A stretch of DNA of 64,000 bases from Bacillota bacterium (GTDB lineage: Bacteria; Sysuimicrobiota; Sysuimicrobiia; Sysuimicrobiales; Segetimicrobiaceae), in the NCBI GenBank assembly GCA_021324295.1, contig JAJPJJ010000119.1:1-64000 (forward strand), given 5' to 3'. Position 1 is the stretch's first letter. Each line of letters starts with the position of its first letter. Of this stretch, positions 18,528 through 27,368 are shown one piece after another. The translations under genes and the position numbers were made by a program. Under the pieces are notes generated by a model that saw only the letters and a program-made list of their open reading frames with translations, ran no database searches and had not been told where the DNA came from.

Positions 18528-19484
18528 GTGATGCCGTCCGAGCCCGGCGATCCGGAACAGGTCGCGGCGTTCAACGCGCGTATCGCCGCCGGGGACCAGA
18601 TCGAAGCCGGCGAGTGGATGCCCGAGGAGTACCGCTTCGAGGCGGTGCGCCTCATCAACATGCACGCCAATTCCGAGATCATGGGAGCGCTGCCCGAGCG
18701 GGAGTGGATCCCGCGCGCGCCGACGCTGGCCCGCAAGATGGCCCTCACCGCGAAGGTGCAGGACGAGGTCGGCCACGGAATGCTCCTGTACCGCGTCGCG
18801 GAGACACTCGGCCGGTCGCGGGACGAGATGATCACCGAGCTGGTCGAGGGCCGGGCCCGTTTCCACAACGTCTTCCACTATCCCGCGGAGACGTGGGCGG
18901 ACGTGGCGATCATCCAGGTGTTCGTGGACGGCGCCGCGATGCAGACGCAGGGGGCGCTCCGGTCGTGCTCGTACGCCCCGTACTCGCGCGTGCTGAAGCG
19001 CATCTGCTACGAAGAGGACTTCCACATCCAGCTCGGGCTCGACGTGTGGCGGGCGCTCGCCGAGGGGACGCCCCGCCAGCGCGCGATGCTCCAGAACGCG
19101 CTCAATCGGTGGTGGACGCCGATTTTGCACTTCTTCGGGATGCCGGACCGCGTCTCCCCGCACACCGAGAAGATGCTCGCCTGGCGGCTGAAGGTGAAGT
19201 CCAACGAGGAGCTGCGCCAGCAGTTCCTGCGGCGGTTCGTCCCGATCATCCTCGAGTACGGCCTCGAGGTGCCGGACCCCGCCCTGCGCTGGGTGGAGGA
19301 GGAGCAGCGGTACGTCTACACCGAGCCGGACTGGGAGGAACTCAAGCGGGTCGGCCGCAACGGCGGCCCCAAGAGCGCCGAGCGTCTGGCGCTCCGCCAG
19401 CGCTTCCACCAGCAACACGCGTGGGTGCGCGAGGCGGTCGGCCGCTGGGCGCAGGGCGGGCCGGCCCGGGCGGCCGTTGCGTGA
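18528..19484 (+). CDS. paaA: Phenylacetyl-CoA epoxidase subunit PaaA (catalytic)
   Basis: The 318-residue di-iron monooxygenase subunit. Iron-ligand motifs are visible: an early Glu in RFEAVRLINMHANSEIMGALPE, KVQDEVGHGMLLYR (E/H pair), and CYEEDFHIQLG (E/H pair). PaaA with PaaC forms the epoxidase that converts phenylacetyl-CoA to its ring-1,2-epoxide, the first oxygen-dependent step of the phenylacetate pathway. GTG 18528 is followed at once by ATG 18531; the purine-rich AAGGGGG at 18512-18518 is slightly better spaced for the GTG. It is the first gene of a paaABCD operon. Confidence 0.95.
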   Translation: MMPSEPGDPEQVAAFNARIAAGDQIEAGEWMPEEYRFEAVRLINMHANSEIMGALPEREWIPRAPTLARKMALTAKVQDEVGHGMLLYRVAETLGRSRDEMITELVEGRARFHNVFHYPAETWADVAIIQVFVDGAAMQTQGALRSCSYAPYSRVLKRICYEEDFHIQLGLDVWRALAEGTPRQRAMLQNALNRWWTPILHFFGMPDRVSPHTEKMLAWRLKVKSNEELRQQFLRRFVPIILEYGLEVPDPALRWVEEEQRYVYTEPDWEELKRVGRNGGPKSAERLALRQRFHQQHAWVREAVGRWAQGGPARAAVA

Positions 19485-19562
19485 CCGCGTGAGCCCGGCG
19501 GGGAGGGCGCGACGCGGCCCGGGCGCGACGGCGCCCGGGCGGAGAGGAGTGGCCCTCGTCGC

Positions 19563-19937
19563 ATGAAGGACGCCACGGCCGGAGCGCCGCCGAACGGCGC
19601 CGGCGGCCGGTGGGCCCGGCCGCTCCCGGCGCCGGCCGACGTGTGGGCGGTGTTCCTGCAGGCCCGCAAGCGCGATCCGCACGTGCACGTCGGGGACGTG
19701 CACGCGCCGGATTCCGAGATGGCCCTCGTGCTGGCCAAGGAGAACTACGCCCGGCGCGACCCCTGTGTGAGCCTCTGGGTCGTCCGCGCGGCCGAGATCT
19801 ACGCGACGACCGCCGACGCCGCCGGGATGTTCGAGCCCGCGACGGACAAGAGCTACCGCTTCGGCGGCTCGTACCGGCAGCAGCAGCGCGTGTACCGGGG
19901 CGCGTGGCGCCTCTCGCACCGCGAGGAGGACCAGTAG
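19563..19937 (+). CDS. paaB: Phenylacetyl-CoA epoxidase subunit PaaB
   Basis: A 124-residue protein matching PaaB: WAVFLQARKRDPHVHVGDVHAPD near the N-terminus, then MALVLAKENYARRD and VWVVRA-like SLWVVRAAEIY. PaaB is a small bridging subunit needed for assembly of PaaA/PaaC heterodimers and electron delivery. An N-terminal extension of about 20 residues rich in Gly, Ala and Pro precedes the conserved part. It lies 78 bp after paaA and its stop directly abuts the paaC start. Confidence 0.93.
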   Translation: MKDATAGAPPNGAGGRWARPLPAPADVWAVFLQARKRDPHVHVGDVHAPDSEMALVLAKENYARRDPCVSLWVVRAAEIYATTADAAGMFEPATDKSYRFGGSYRQQQRVYRGAWRLSHREEDQ

Positions 19938-20720
19938 GTGCCCGGCGCGCTCGCGGCGGTCTCCGACCCGGCCCTGAGGGCCGCGTTCCGGGAGTGGATC
20001 CTGCGGGTCGCCGACGACGAGCTGGTGATCGGCCACCGGCACTCGGAGTGGACGGGATTCGGCCCCGACCTGGAGAGCGACGTCGCGATGTCCAGCATCG
20101 CGCAGGAGGAGATCGGGCACGCCCGCGCCTTCTACGAGCAGATCGCCGCGGACGAGGGCAGCGACGTCGACCGCCTCGCGTTCGACCGCGCCCCGGCGGA
20201 GTACCGCCACGCGGCTCTGCTGGAGCGCCCGAACGGCGGGTGGGAGTTCTCGATCCTGCGGCTCCTGCTGTACGAGCAGTTCGAGGCCGCGCGACTGGGG
20301 CTGCTGGCCGCCTCGGGGCAGGAGCCGGTCGCGAGCCTCGCGCGCACGCTCGTGCGCGAGGAGCGCTACCACAGCCTGTTCGCGCGCACCTGGCTGGAGC
20401 GGCTCGCCCGGGCGGACGCCGAGGGGCGGGCGCGCGTCCAGGCCGCGCTGGACAGCGCCTGGCCCGACGCGCTCGGCCTGTTCGAGGCGACGCCGGCGGA
20501 CGGCGTCCTGCGCGCCGCCGGGATCCTCGGGGAGGCGCCGGAGGCGCAGCGCCCCGCCTGGGAGGAAGCCGTGCGGCCGGTCCTCCAGGGATGCGGGCTC
20601 TCGATCCCCGCCGGGCCGGCGCGCGAGGGCGGCCGCCGCGGCCTCCACGGGCCGGAGTTCGAGGAAATGCTCGCGCAGATGACCGAGGTGTGGCGGTCGG
20701 ATCCGGAGGCGCGCTGGTGA
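19938..20720 (+). CDS. paaC: Phenylacetyl-CoA epoxidase subunit PaaC (structural)
   Basis: A 260-residue ferritin-like protein starting at GTG, directly after the paaB stop. Conserved PaaC features include DDELVIGHRHSEWTG, QEEIGHARAFYE and REERYHSLFARTWLERL. PaaC partners PaaA but does not carry the active di-iron centre in studied enzymes, although it keeps helix-bundle E/H residues. Length is typical. A gap of 116 bp with no gene separates it from paaD. Confidence 0.94.
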   Translation: MPGALAAVSDPALRAAFREWILRVADDELVIGHRHSEWTGFGPDLESDVAMSSIAQEEIGHARAFYEQIAADEGSDVDRLAFDRAPAEYRHAALLERPNGGWEFSILRLLLYEQFEAARLGLLAASGQEPVASLARTLVREERYHSLFARTWLERLARADAEGRARVQAALDSAWPDALGLFEATPADGVLRAAGILGEAPEAQRPAWEEAVRPVLQGCGLSIPAGPAREGGRRGLHGPEFEEMLAQMTEVWRSDPEARW

Positions 20721-20836
20721 CAGGTCTCGCGAGGAGATCAAGCGGCCGTCAGCCGTCTCGCGCTGTGGAGACGACGCCGGTGGGCGCGACGCCCCGCGCT
20801 CCGGCCGGCGGGGGCCCGGGCCGTTAGGGGACAGCG

Positions 20837-21328
20837 ATGGCGACGTGGACCAGTAGCAGCGGCGCGGTCGAGGCGGCGGTGTGGGACGTGCTTCGCACCG
20901 TCGAGGATCCCGAGCTGCCGATCGCGATCACCGACCTCGGCCTGGTGCGCGACGTGCACGTCGCGGACGGCCGCGTCGCGGTCCGCCTCGTGCCGACGTG
21001 GGTGGGATGCCCCGCGCTCTACGTCATCCGCCGCCGCGTGCGCGACGCCGTCCTGGCGCTGCCCGGCGTCCGGGAGGCCTCGGTCGAGTACGCGTACGAC
21101 GAGCCGTGGACGCTCGCGCGGATGACGGCGGAGGGGCGCGCGCGCCTCGCGGCCCACGGCCTCGCGGTGCCGGCCTGCCGGTTCGCGGAGCCGCTCGTCT
21201 GTCCCTACTGCGGCTCCCGGGACGTCGCGATGGAGAGCCTGTTCGGCCCCACGCTGTGCCGCGCCACCTACCTCTGCCGGAGCTGCCGCAACCCCTTCGA
21301 GCGGTTCAAGCCCCCGCACGACGAGTGA
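20837..21328 (+). CDS. paaD: PaaD: MIP18-type iron-sulfur maturation protein with zinc ribbon
   Basis: A 163-residue protein with an N-terminal MIP18/DUF59 fold (VEDPELPIAITDLGLVRDV, WVGCPALYVI) and a C-terminal zinc ribbon with two CxxC pairs (CPYCGS and CRSCRN). PaaD is required for maturation of the phenylacetyl-CoA epoxidase system, probably inserting the iron-sulfur cluster of the reductase PaaE. No paaE reductase gene follows; the next gene, after an empty 279 bp, is a convergent peptidase. The Cys in WVGCPA is the conserved MIP18 active Cys. Confidence 0.93.
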   Translation: MATWTSSSGAVEAAVWDVLRTVEDPELPIAITDLGLVRDVHVADGRVAVRLVPTWVGCPALYVIRRRVRDAVLALPGVREASVEYAYDEPWTLARMTAEGRARLAAHGLAVPACRFAEPLVCPYCGSRDVAMESLFGPTLCRATYLCRSCRNPFERFKPPHDE

Positions 21329-21607
21329 TCCGATCGCCGCGGCCGGCGTGCCGTGGCTCCCAGACGCCCTGCTCGTGCTGGCCGGGTCGGGGGTGCCTCG
21401 GCGGTGGATCGCATCTCCGCGCACGACGCCGGGATCCGCCCGCCGCTGCCGAGGAGCAAAGCCCGCCTGCAGAAACGCGAGGGCAGCGCCAGGCCGCGGC
21501 CCAAAGACCGGCGCAGGCGACGAGCCGTGGCGATCACGGCGTAAGATCCCTCGCGGAGGGCCGGCCCGTGCGCCCTCCGCATCCGCCGCGAGACCACGGA
21601 GGCTGCC

Positions 21608-22717
21608 CTAGATCGCCTCGATCACGTCCGTGAGGACGGTGGCCGCGGCGACCATGCCGGCCACCGTCGCGTGCTCGCCGGCGTTGTGGGCCTGCCCGAT
21701 CGTCCCCGGCCCGAGGTTGCAGAAGTCGCGCGTGCGCTCGGCGAAGATCGACAGATCCTGCCGGCCCTGGGAGAACTGTACCGGGGCGCTGCCCTGCAGC
21801 CGCGCGAGGGCCTCGCGGGCGACGGCGAGCGTGTGGCCGTTCCGGTCGGCGAGCGTCGGCAGGCACAGCCGGCTGATCTCGAGCTCGTGCGCCACACCCT
21901 CCGCGGCGCGCCGCAGCTCCGCCTCGAACGTCCCGTAGTCCTCGCCCACGGCGAGCCGGCGGTCGATCGTGAGCCGGAACCGGTCCGGGATGACGTTCTC
22001 CGCCAGGCCCGCGTGGGCCGCCACCACGGACAGCGACGGCACGCTCTGGACGCCGGGCGCGACCTCCACCGGCGCGAGCTGCTCCGCGGCGGCCGCGATC
22101 CGCGCGATCACCTCCACGCCCCGGTAGATCGCGTTGTCGGCCCGGCGCCAGTCCGAGGAGTGCCCGCTGCGGCCGAGCGCGGTCAGGTACCCGATCGCGC
22201 GGCCCTGGCAGCCGATCCCGATGCCGAGCTGCCCGGTGGTCTCGTCGTACGACGGCTCGGTGGTGATCGCGTAGTCGGGCGAGACGCGCGTGATCAGCCG
22301 CCGGACCCCGTTGCGCGGCGAGATTGCGCCGCCCTCCTCGTGGTTGGTGAACGCGAACCACGTCCGCACGCGGGGCCGGACGTGCTGGGCGAGCCACATC
22401 ATGCACGCGAGCCCGGCCTTCATGTCCGAGGCGCCGAGGCCGATGATCCGGCCGTTCTCGACCCGCGGGGAGAAGGGGTCCGTGGTCCAGCCGGCCACGG
22501 GCGGCACGGTGTCCATGTGGCCGTTCACGACCAGCAGGCGATCGCCCCGGCCGACCTCCGCCGTGACGTTGCCCTCGTCGTCGCGGTGGACGGAGACGCC
22601 GGCGCGCGTGAGCGCGTCGTAGATGTACTGCGACACCGCGGCTTCCTCTCCGGTGACGCTGCGGATGCTGACGAGGTCGCACAGGGTGCGCTCCAAATAG
22701 GCCGCCATCTCGGGCAC
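21608..22717 (-). CDS. M20-family metallopeptidase / deacylase (ArgE/DapE-like)
   Basis: A 369-residue two-zinc hydrolase. Metal motifs: VVNGHMDTVPP (His and Asp), LGASDMKAGLACM (bridging Asp), NHEEGG (Glu base and Glu ligand), TTEPS (Asp/Glu ligand position), and QAHNAGEH near the end (final His). The GRSGHSS segment belongs to the dimerisation/lid domain. Family members cleave N-acyl groups or dipeptides: acetylornithine, succinyl-diaminopimelate and similar substrates. The substrate is not evident and it has no biosynthetic neighbours. Convergent with paaD. Confidence 0.87.
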   Translation of the reverse strand: MPEMAAYLERTLCDLVSIRSVTGEEAAVSQYIYDALTRAGVSVHRDDEGNVTAEVGRGDRLLVVNGHMDTVPPVAGWTTDPFSPRVENGRIIGLGASDMKAGLACMMWLAQHVRPRVRTWFAFTNHEEGGAISPRNGVRRLITRVSPDYAITTEPSYDETTGQLGIGIGCQGRAIGYLTALGRSGHSSDWRRADNAIYRGVEVIARIAAAAEQLAPVEVAPGVQSVPSLSVVAAHAGLAENVIPDRFRLTIDRRLAVGEDYGTFEAELRRAAEGVAHELEISRLCLPTLADRNGHTLAVAREALARLQGSAPVQFSQGRQDLSIFAERTRDFCNLGPGTIGQAHNAGEHATVAGMVAAATVLTDVIEAI

Positions 22718-23097
22718 GGGCCGTCACCTCTCCGGCAGGGTGTGGACCGGCCGGGCGCCTGCGCGGGCGGGGCCGGGGCGCCGCGGCGCGGCTTTGCCGG
22801 GACTGGTTCGCCCCGGCACCGGGCGACGCCTGCGGGCGGCCGCGTGCCGCAGCCGGCGGCGCCCCGGCCGGCGTCGCGGTGGATCACCGCTGCCGACGGT
22901 CGTCGCGACGCCGCCTCCCCCTGATCTCGCGTGTCCGATTCACCTCCCCGAGGGTGATCGCACAGCCTTCGCGGTCGCGCATGCGACGCACGTGCTGAGG
23001 GCCGCCCTTCGCCACGGTGGTGCGTGTTACGGCAAGACATACGGCGCCGCGCGCATCCAACTGCCTGCCGCGCGCGGCGCCGCGCGGTGCCTCGACG
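22718..23097. other. Intergenic region, no gene seen
   Basis: The 380 bp between the M20 peptidase start and the end of the metal-transporter operon carry no reading frame with convincing codon use or homology. The part nearest the transporter contains a perfect inverted repeat, listed separately. The remainder must hold the promoter of the peptidase gene, but I see no convincing -35/-10 pair. Confidence 0.5.
23042..23082 (-). terminator. Probable terminator hairpin after the metal ABC transporter operon
   Basis: Perfect 13-bp inverted repeat: 23042-23054 pairs with 23070-23082 across a 15-nt loop. It begins 16 bp past the permease stop codon on the minus strand. A T-run after the stem is poor (TGTATGTCTT), so termination strength is uncertain. 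Confidence 0.5.
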
Positions 23098-23958
23098 TCA
23101 GCGGGCCGCCGCGCGCGATGGGGGAGTGTCGCGGCCCCGTCGCGGTGCCCACCTCGGCCCGGCGTGGAGGTGCGCGTACAGGCGCGCCAGCAGGTAGGCG
23201 GTGAAGCTCAGGGCGGACACGAAGAAGCTCACCGGCCACCCCGTGGACACGGCGCACGCGAGGCCCCCCAGCGTGGCCCCGAGCGCGATCAGCACGCTGT
23301 ACGCCAGGGCCCGGCCCGGATGGACGGTCAGGCGCTGCGCCGCGCCGGCCGGGACGATGAGCAGCGTCAGGATCAGGAGCACGCCGACCACCTGGACCGC
23401 CTCGGCCACGGCGAGGGCCAGGATGAGGAGGAAGGCGGCCGACAGCACCCGGATGGGAACCCCGCGCGCCTCGGCGACATCGGGATCGACGCTGGCGAAG
23501 CGCAGCGGCCGGTAGATGACCGCCAGCGCGAGCAAGGCCACCGCGCCGACGAGCGCGGATCGGATCACGTCCTGGCGGGTGACCGCCAGGATCGACCCGA
23601 AGAGGATCCCGTACGCCTCGGTCGCGTACCTCGGCGTCAGCGTGAGAAAGAGGACGCCGAGCCCGGTCCCCAGGGCCATCACGCTGCCGACCGCGACGTC
23701 GCGCTCCCGCAGGCGCACCCCGAGCGCGCCGATCGCGAGGGCGGCCGCGCACGTCGTGGCGAGCACGCCGAGGCTGGGCGGCAGGCCGAAGAAGACCGCC
23801 GCCGCGGCCCCCGTGAAGCCCACCTCGGCCAGGCCATGGACCGCGAACGACATGCTGCGCGCCGTGACGAACAGGCCCACGCACCCGGCCACGACCGCCG
23901 TGATCACGCCGACCAGCAGCGCCTGCTGGACGAACGCGTAGCGCCAGAGATCGCTCAT
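23098..23958 (-). CDS. znuB: Zinc/manganese ABC transporter permease (ZnuB/TroC family)
   Basis: A 286-residue integral membrane protein with about eight hydrophobic segments. Family features: ARSMSFAVHGLAEVGFTGAA near the N-terminus, DPDVAEARGVP in the coupling region, and VVGVLLILTLLIVPAGAAQRL late in the protein. It forms the channel for a divalent metal cation. Its ATG overlaps the ATPase stop (ATGA), and the operon order is regulator, binding protein, ATPase, permease. The C-terminal 25 residues are a basic cytoplasmic tail. Confidence 0.9.
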   Translation of the reverse strand: MSDLWRYAFVQQALLVGVITAVVAGCVGLFVTARSMSFAVHGLAEVGFTGAAAAVFFGLPPSLGVLATTCAAALAIGALGVRLRERDVAVGSVMALGTGLGVLFLTLTPRYATEAYGILFGSILAVTRQDVIRSALVGAVALLALAVIYRPLRFASVDPDVAEARGVPIRVLSAAFLLILALAVAEAVQVVGVLLILTLLIVPAGAAQRLTVHPGRALAYSVLIALGATLGGLACAVSTGWPVSFFVSALSFTAYLLARLYAHLHAGPRWAPRRGRDTPPSRAAAR

Positions 23959-24761
23959 CGCTCGACCGCCGGGGCGGCGGGCAGGGGCTCGTGGCCGCCG
24001 ATCTCGGCGCCCAGCACCACGACCCGCCCGTGCAGGCGGAGCACATCCACCGGGGACCCGTAGACCCGGCTGAGGGTGCCTTCCGTGAGCACCTCGTCGG
24101 CCGGGCCCACGGCCCACCGGCCCCTGGCGAGCACGAGCACCCGATCGATCGCCCCGAGGAGCGGGTTGATGTCGTGCTCGACGAAGATGACGGTGGCGCC
24201 CCGGCGCCGGCGCCACGCCGTGACGAGCTGCACGATCGCCTGCTGCGAGGGGAGATCGAGGCTCAGCAGCGGTTCGTCGCACAGCAGGATCGCGGGATCC
24301 CCCACGAGGGCCTGCGCGATGCGCAGCCGCTGCTGCTCTCCTCCGGAGAGCCGGCCGGCCGGAGCGTCCGCGAAGTGCTCGGCGCCGACGAACGCGAGCA
24401 TCTCGTCGACCCGGCGCCGGGTCTCGCGCCGGGGAAGCGCGAGCCCCCACCGGTGGCCATCCAGGCCGAAGGCCACGAGGTCCCGCGCCCGGACCAGCAG
24501 GTCGGGCTCGACGGCCCGCTGCTGCGGGATGTACCCGATGGACGCGTCGCCGCGGCGCGGGGGGCGCCCCTGAACGCGCACCCGCCCGCCGCTGAGCGGC
24601 TGGAGGCCCAGCAGAACGCGGAGCAGGGACGTCTTGCCGGCGCCGTTCGGCCCGAGGACCGCGAGGCACTCGCCGCCCGGGACGGTGAGCGACAGGCCCT
24701 CCCACACCGTCCGTCCGCCGAGCCGGAGCGAGGCGTGCTCGAGCCAGACGGCCGGCGTCAC
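23955..24761 (-). CDS. znuC: Zinc/manganese ABC transporter ATP-binding protein (ZnuC family)
   Basis: A 268-residue ABC ATPase: Walker A GPNGAGKTS (residues 37-45), Q-loop in GYIPQQRAVEPD, signature LSGGEQQRLRIAQAL (138-152), Walker B AILLCDEP, and H-loop VEHD. It energises metal uptake through the adjacent permease. It starts at GTG 24761, overlapping the substrate-binding protein stop by 4 bp, and ends in an ATGA overlap with the permease. Confidence 0.92.
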   Translation of the reverse strand: MTPAVWLEHASLRLGGRTVWEGLSLTVPGGECLAVLGPNGAGKTSLLRVLLGLQPLSGGRVRVQGRPPRRGDASIGYIPQQRAVEPDLLVRARDLVAFGLDGHRWGLALPRRETRRRVDEMLAFVGAEHFADAPAGRLSGGEQQRLRIAQALVGDPAILLCDEPLLSLDLPSQQAIVQLVTAWRRRRGATVIFVEHDINPLLGAIDRVLVLARGRWAVGPADEVLTEGTLSRVYGSPVDVLRLHGRVVVLGAEIGGHEPLPAAPAVER

Positions 24762-25690
24762 CCGCGCCTCCCCGGCTCCAGGGCACGCCGCAGCGCCCGG
24801 AGCTGCTCCAGCATCCACCGCTGGTACGTCGTGCCGGGCGGTTCGGTCTCCGATACCCCGACGACCGGGATCCCTGCCCGCGCGGCAAGCCCCCGCGCCC
24901 GCGCCGTCACCGGCGAGACCGTCTGCGTGTTGTACACGAGCACCCTGACCTGGCGCAGGCGGAGCTGATCCTCCATCTGCGCCACCGCGGCCGCGGGCGG
25001 ATCCACGCCCGCCTCGATCGCCTTCTGGAACGCCACCGGCGTGCGGACGGCAAGGCCGATCGCCTCCGCCATGTAGTTGAACACCGGCTCCGTGGCGGCG
25101 ACCGGCACACCCGCGTACTGCGCCCTGAGGGCGGCGATCGCGCGGGCCACGGGGCGCAGCGAGGCCTGGAAGGCCCGGTACCGTTCGCGGTAGAACGGCG
25201 CGCCCCCGGGATCCAGCTGGGCGAGGGCCTCGGCAAGGGCCTGCGCCACCCTGGGCATCGTCGTGGGATCGTACCACAGGTGCGGGTTGTCGCCCGGGCG
25301 GCGCGCGGTGAGATGCGCGACGACGATGAGCCGGCGCGCGGGGTTGGGGGACGCCGCGACGAGGCGGTCGATGAACGTGTCGTAGCCCAGGCCGTTTGCG
25401 ATGACGAGCCGGGCGCGCGCCACGGCTGCCGCGTCTCGGGCGTTCGTCTCGTACTCGTGGGGGTCGACGGCGGGGTTGCTCAGGATGCTCGTGATCGCGA
25501 CGCGGTCCCCGGCGAGCTGCTCGACGATGTCGCCCCAGACGTTTTCGGCCGCCACGACGCCGATCCGGAACGGCGGCGCTCCCCGGCTCGCCGGCGCCGC
25601 CGCGAGCAGCAGGAGCCCGAGGACGACCCCCGCCGCGCACGGGCTGACGCGCCGTGCCGGCATCGAGCAGCGCGGGAGCGCGAGGAACAT
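24758..25690 (-). CDS. znuA: Zinc/manganese ABC transporter substrate-binding protein (ZnuA family)
   Basis: A 310-residue cluster A-I metal-binding protein. The N-terminus has a signal peptide (hydrophobic CAAGVVLGLLLLAAAPASRG). Metal-site residues are visible in DPHEYE (His) and NPHLWYDP (His), with EPVFNYMAE and YNTQTVSP in the second lobe. There is no long His-rich loop of the ZnuA type, so manganese is possible as well as zinc. The ATG at 25690 overlaps the last base of the Fur-family gene stop (TGATG), so regulator and transporter are co-transcribed. Confidence 0.9.
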   Translation of the reverse strand: MFLALPRCSMPARRVSPCAAGVVLGLLLLAAAPASRGAPPFRIGVVAAENVWGDIVEQLAGDRVAITSILSNPAVDPHEYETNARDAAAVARARLVIANGLGYDTFIDRLVAASPNPARRLIVVAHLTARRPGDNPHLWYDPTTMPRVAQALAEALAQLDPGGAPFYRERYRAFQASLRPVARAIAALRAQYAGVPVAATEPVFNYMAEAIGLAVRTPVAFQKAIEAGVDPPAAAVAQMEDQLRLRQVRVLVYNTQTVSPVTARARGLAARAGIPVVGVSETEPPGTTYQRWMLEQLRALRRALEPGRRG

Positions 25691-26130
25691 CACCGCGCGT
25701 CCTGGCACGAGCGGCACAGCCCGAACAGGTCCAGGCGGTGCCCGGTGACGAGAAAGTCACTCCCGGCGAGCCGCACGCCCTCGAGCGGTCCCAACAGGCA
25801 GGCGTCCATCGCCTCCACCGCCCCGCACCGCTGGCAGATCACGTGATCGTGGTGACGATCGGCGAGGCCGAAATGCGCGGTCCCGTTCATCTCGACCTGC
25901 TCGACAAGGCCGGCCGCGTGGAGGCCGGCCAGGGTCCGGTAGACGGTCACGAGGCCGAGGTCGCGGCGGAGCCGCTGCGCCTGTTCCCAGATCGCCTGGC
26001 AGGAGGCGAGATGGCGGCCCATAGCCAGGGCCTGGAGAATGGCCAGACGCTGGGGGGTGACGCGCCATCCCGCCCTCCTGAGCAGCGCGACAAGCCGAGG
26101 GTCGGTTAGATGACAGTTCTTTTCATTCAT
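25690..26130 (-). CDS. Fur-family transcriptional regulator (Zur-like)
   Basis: A 146-residue Fur-family repressor: winged-helix domain with WRVTPQRLAILQAL and recognition helix VTVYRTLAGLHAAGLV, a regulatory metal site HFGLADRHHDHVICQ, and structural CxxC pairs (CQRCG, CRSCQ). Being first in an operon with a zinc/manganese transporter, it most likely acts as Zur or Mur and represses its own operon when metal is plentiful. A promoter on the minus strand puts the transcription start on the first base of the ATG, so the mRNA is predicted to be leaderless. Confidence 0.88.
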   Translation of the reverse strand: MNEKNCHLTDPRLVALLRRAGWRVTPQRLAILQALAMGRHLASCQAIWEQAQRLRRDLGLVTVYRTLAGLHAAGLVEQVEMNGTAHFGLADRHHDHVICQRCGAVEAMDACLLGPLEGVRLAGSDFLVTGHRLDLFGLCRSCQDAR

Positions 26131-26136
26131 GTTCCA

Positions 26137-26165
26137 AAGGTATGTTACAATTGGCGCCCAGTCAA
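26137..26165 (-). promoter_or_regulatory. Leaderless promoter / probable metal-regulator operator of the fur-znuACB operon
   Basis: On the minus strand: TTGACT (26165-26160), 17-bp spacer, TACCTT (26142-26137). The +1 by standard spacing is 26130, exactly the A of the regulator's ATG. The AT-rich spacer contains TTGTAACATACC, and a TGT...ACA arrangement spans 26130-26149, a plausible site for autorepression. No Shine-Dalgarno is present. Confidence 0.6.
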
Positions 26166-26472
26166 GACCGTCGGTCTCGATACATGATAAGCATTTTTAC
26201 GCTGCCCTCCGGGCCTGGCTCTCTCCTCGCGGACTCGGACGCCGATGGGCCGGTCACAGGCGGCTCGCTCGAGGACCTCGCCAGACTGCGGGCTTTCTTG
26301 GGGAGGGGCAGGCGGCCCCGGCCGGGGGGCGCGAGCCGGCAGGCGGTCCCGCCGATCCGGGATGGAGCGTCTCCGCGCCGCGCGGCCCGGGGCCTACGTA
26401 CAACACGAAGGGGCCGGCGCCGGCCGGGGCGGTACTCCTCGCCGACTTGGTGCGGTGCGGGAAGGCGCCGCG
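26166..26472. other. Intergenic region, no gene seen
   Basis: Between the regulator promoter and the convergent end of the RibD-C-like gene. It contains the self-complementary GGCCGGCGCCGGCC near 26413, possibly a terminator stem for the RibD-C-like gene, but no T-run and no supported reading frame. Confidence 0.4.
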
Positions 26473-27345
26473 CTACGGCGGGTAGACCACCCGGAAGCGG
26501 TCGAACGACTCCGCAAGCCGGGCCCCGGTCTCCGGGTCCTGGAACGCGTGCTCGTAGCGGCTCACGCGCTCCAGCAGCAGCGGCCGCCCCGTGCCCGTGA
26601 CGTCCTGCGCGATGGGGCGGAGAGCCAGCGGGTCGCCGGTCGCGCACGGGCTCGTGGTCAGGAAATATTCGCGGACGAGCCGCGCGCGGAGCAGCGATGC
26701 GAGCACGCGGGGACCGCCCTCGCTCAGCACGATCCGCGCCCCGCGCGCGGCCAGGAGCCGGAGCGCCGCGGCGGCGTCCGGGCGGCCGGACGGGTCGGAC
26801 GCGACGCGCACGACCTCCACGCCGGCCGCCTCGACACGGCGGATGTCCGCCGGCACCGCCCGCTCACCCGTGATGACCAGCTTGTCGAAGCGCGGGTCGG
26901 TGAAGAACCGCCGCGAGAGCACCTCCGGCCCCCACGCGACGCCCGAGGCGAGGATCGACGCCAGCAGGCGCGGCGTCCGGCCGGACGCCGCGCGCCGCGC
27001 GGACGCCGCCTCGGGCAGCACCGCGGTCACATCCTCCGCCAGGAGGGTGCCCGCGCCGCTGAGGAGCGCGTCGGCCGCGGTCCGGAGCCGCGTCAGCGCG
27101 AGGGCGTCGACCGGGGTTCCGATCGTCACGGCCTTGCCGCCGATCGTCGCCTCGCCGTTCAGGGTCATCACCATGTTCACGACGAGGTAGGGGAGCGCCC
27201 CCGGTGCCGCGGGGAACTCGAGGTCCGCGTAGAAGCCGGCGATCGGGACATCACGCGGGTGGGGCTCCGACGCGTGCCAGGCGAGCCGCACCGACGCCGG
27301 CAGCCGCAGCGAGCGTTTCCACCCGGGGCCGCGCGCCGCGCTCAT
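26473..27345 (-). CDS. RibD C-terminal / dihydrofolate-reductase-like oxidoreductase
   Basis: A 290-residue protein of the RibD_C family. LVVNMVMTLNGEATIGG is the substrate-binding start of the fold, DALLSGAGTLLAED follows, and LSEGGPRVLASLLRARLVREYFLTTSP is the diagnostic C-terminal signature. In riboflavin synthesis this domain reduces the ribosylamino-pyrimidine, but stand-alone copies outside rib operons, like this one, reduce unknown substrates. No deaminase domain or rib genes are adjacent. NADPH is the likely cofactor. Confidence 0.85.
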   Translation of the reverse strand: MSAARGPGWKRSLRLPASVRLAWHASEPHPRDVPIAGFYADLEFPAAPGALPYLVVNMVMTLNGEATIGGKAVTIGTPVDALALTRLRTAADALLSGAGTLLAEDVTAVLPEAASARRAASGRTPRLLASILASGVAWGPEVLSRRFFTDPRFDKLVITGERAVPADIRRVEAAGVEVVRVASDPSGRPDAAAALRLLAARGARIVLSEGGPRVLASLLRARLVREYFLTTSPCATGDPLALRPIAQDVTGTGRPLLLERVSRYEHAFQDPETGARLAESFDRFRVVYPP

Positions 27346-27368
27346 GAGCGCGGCCCCCCCCGCCTGCG

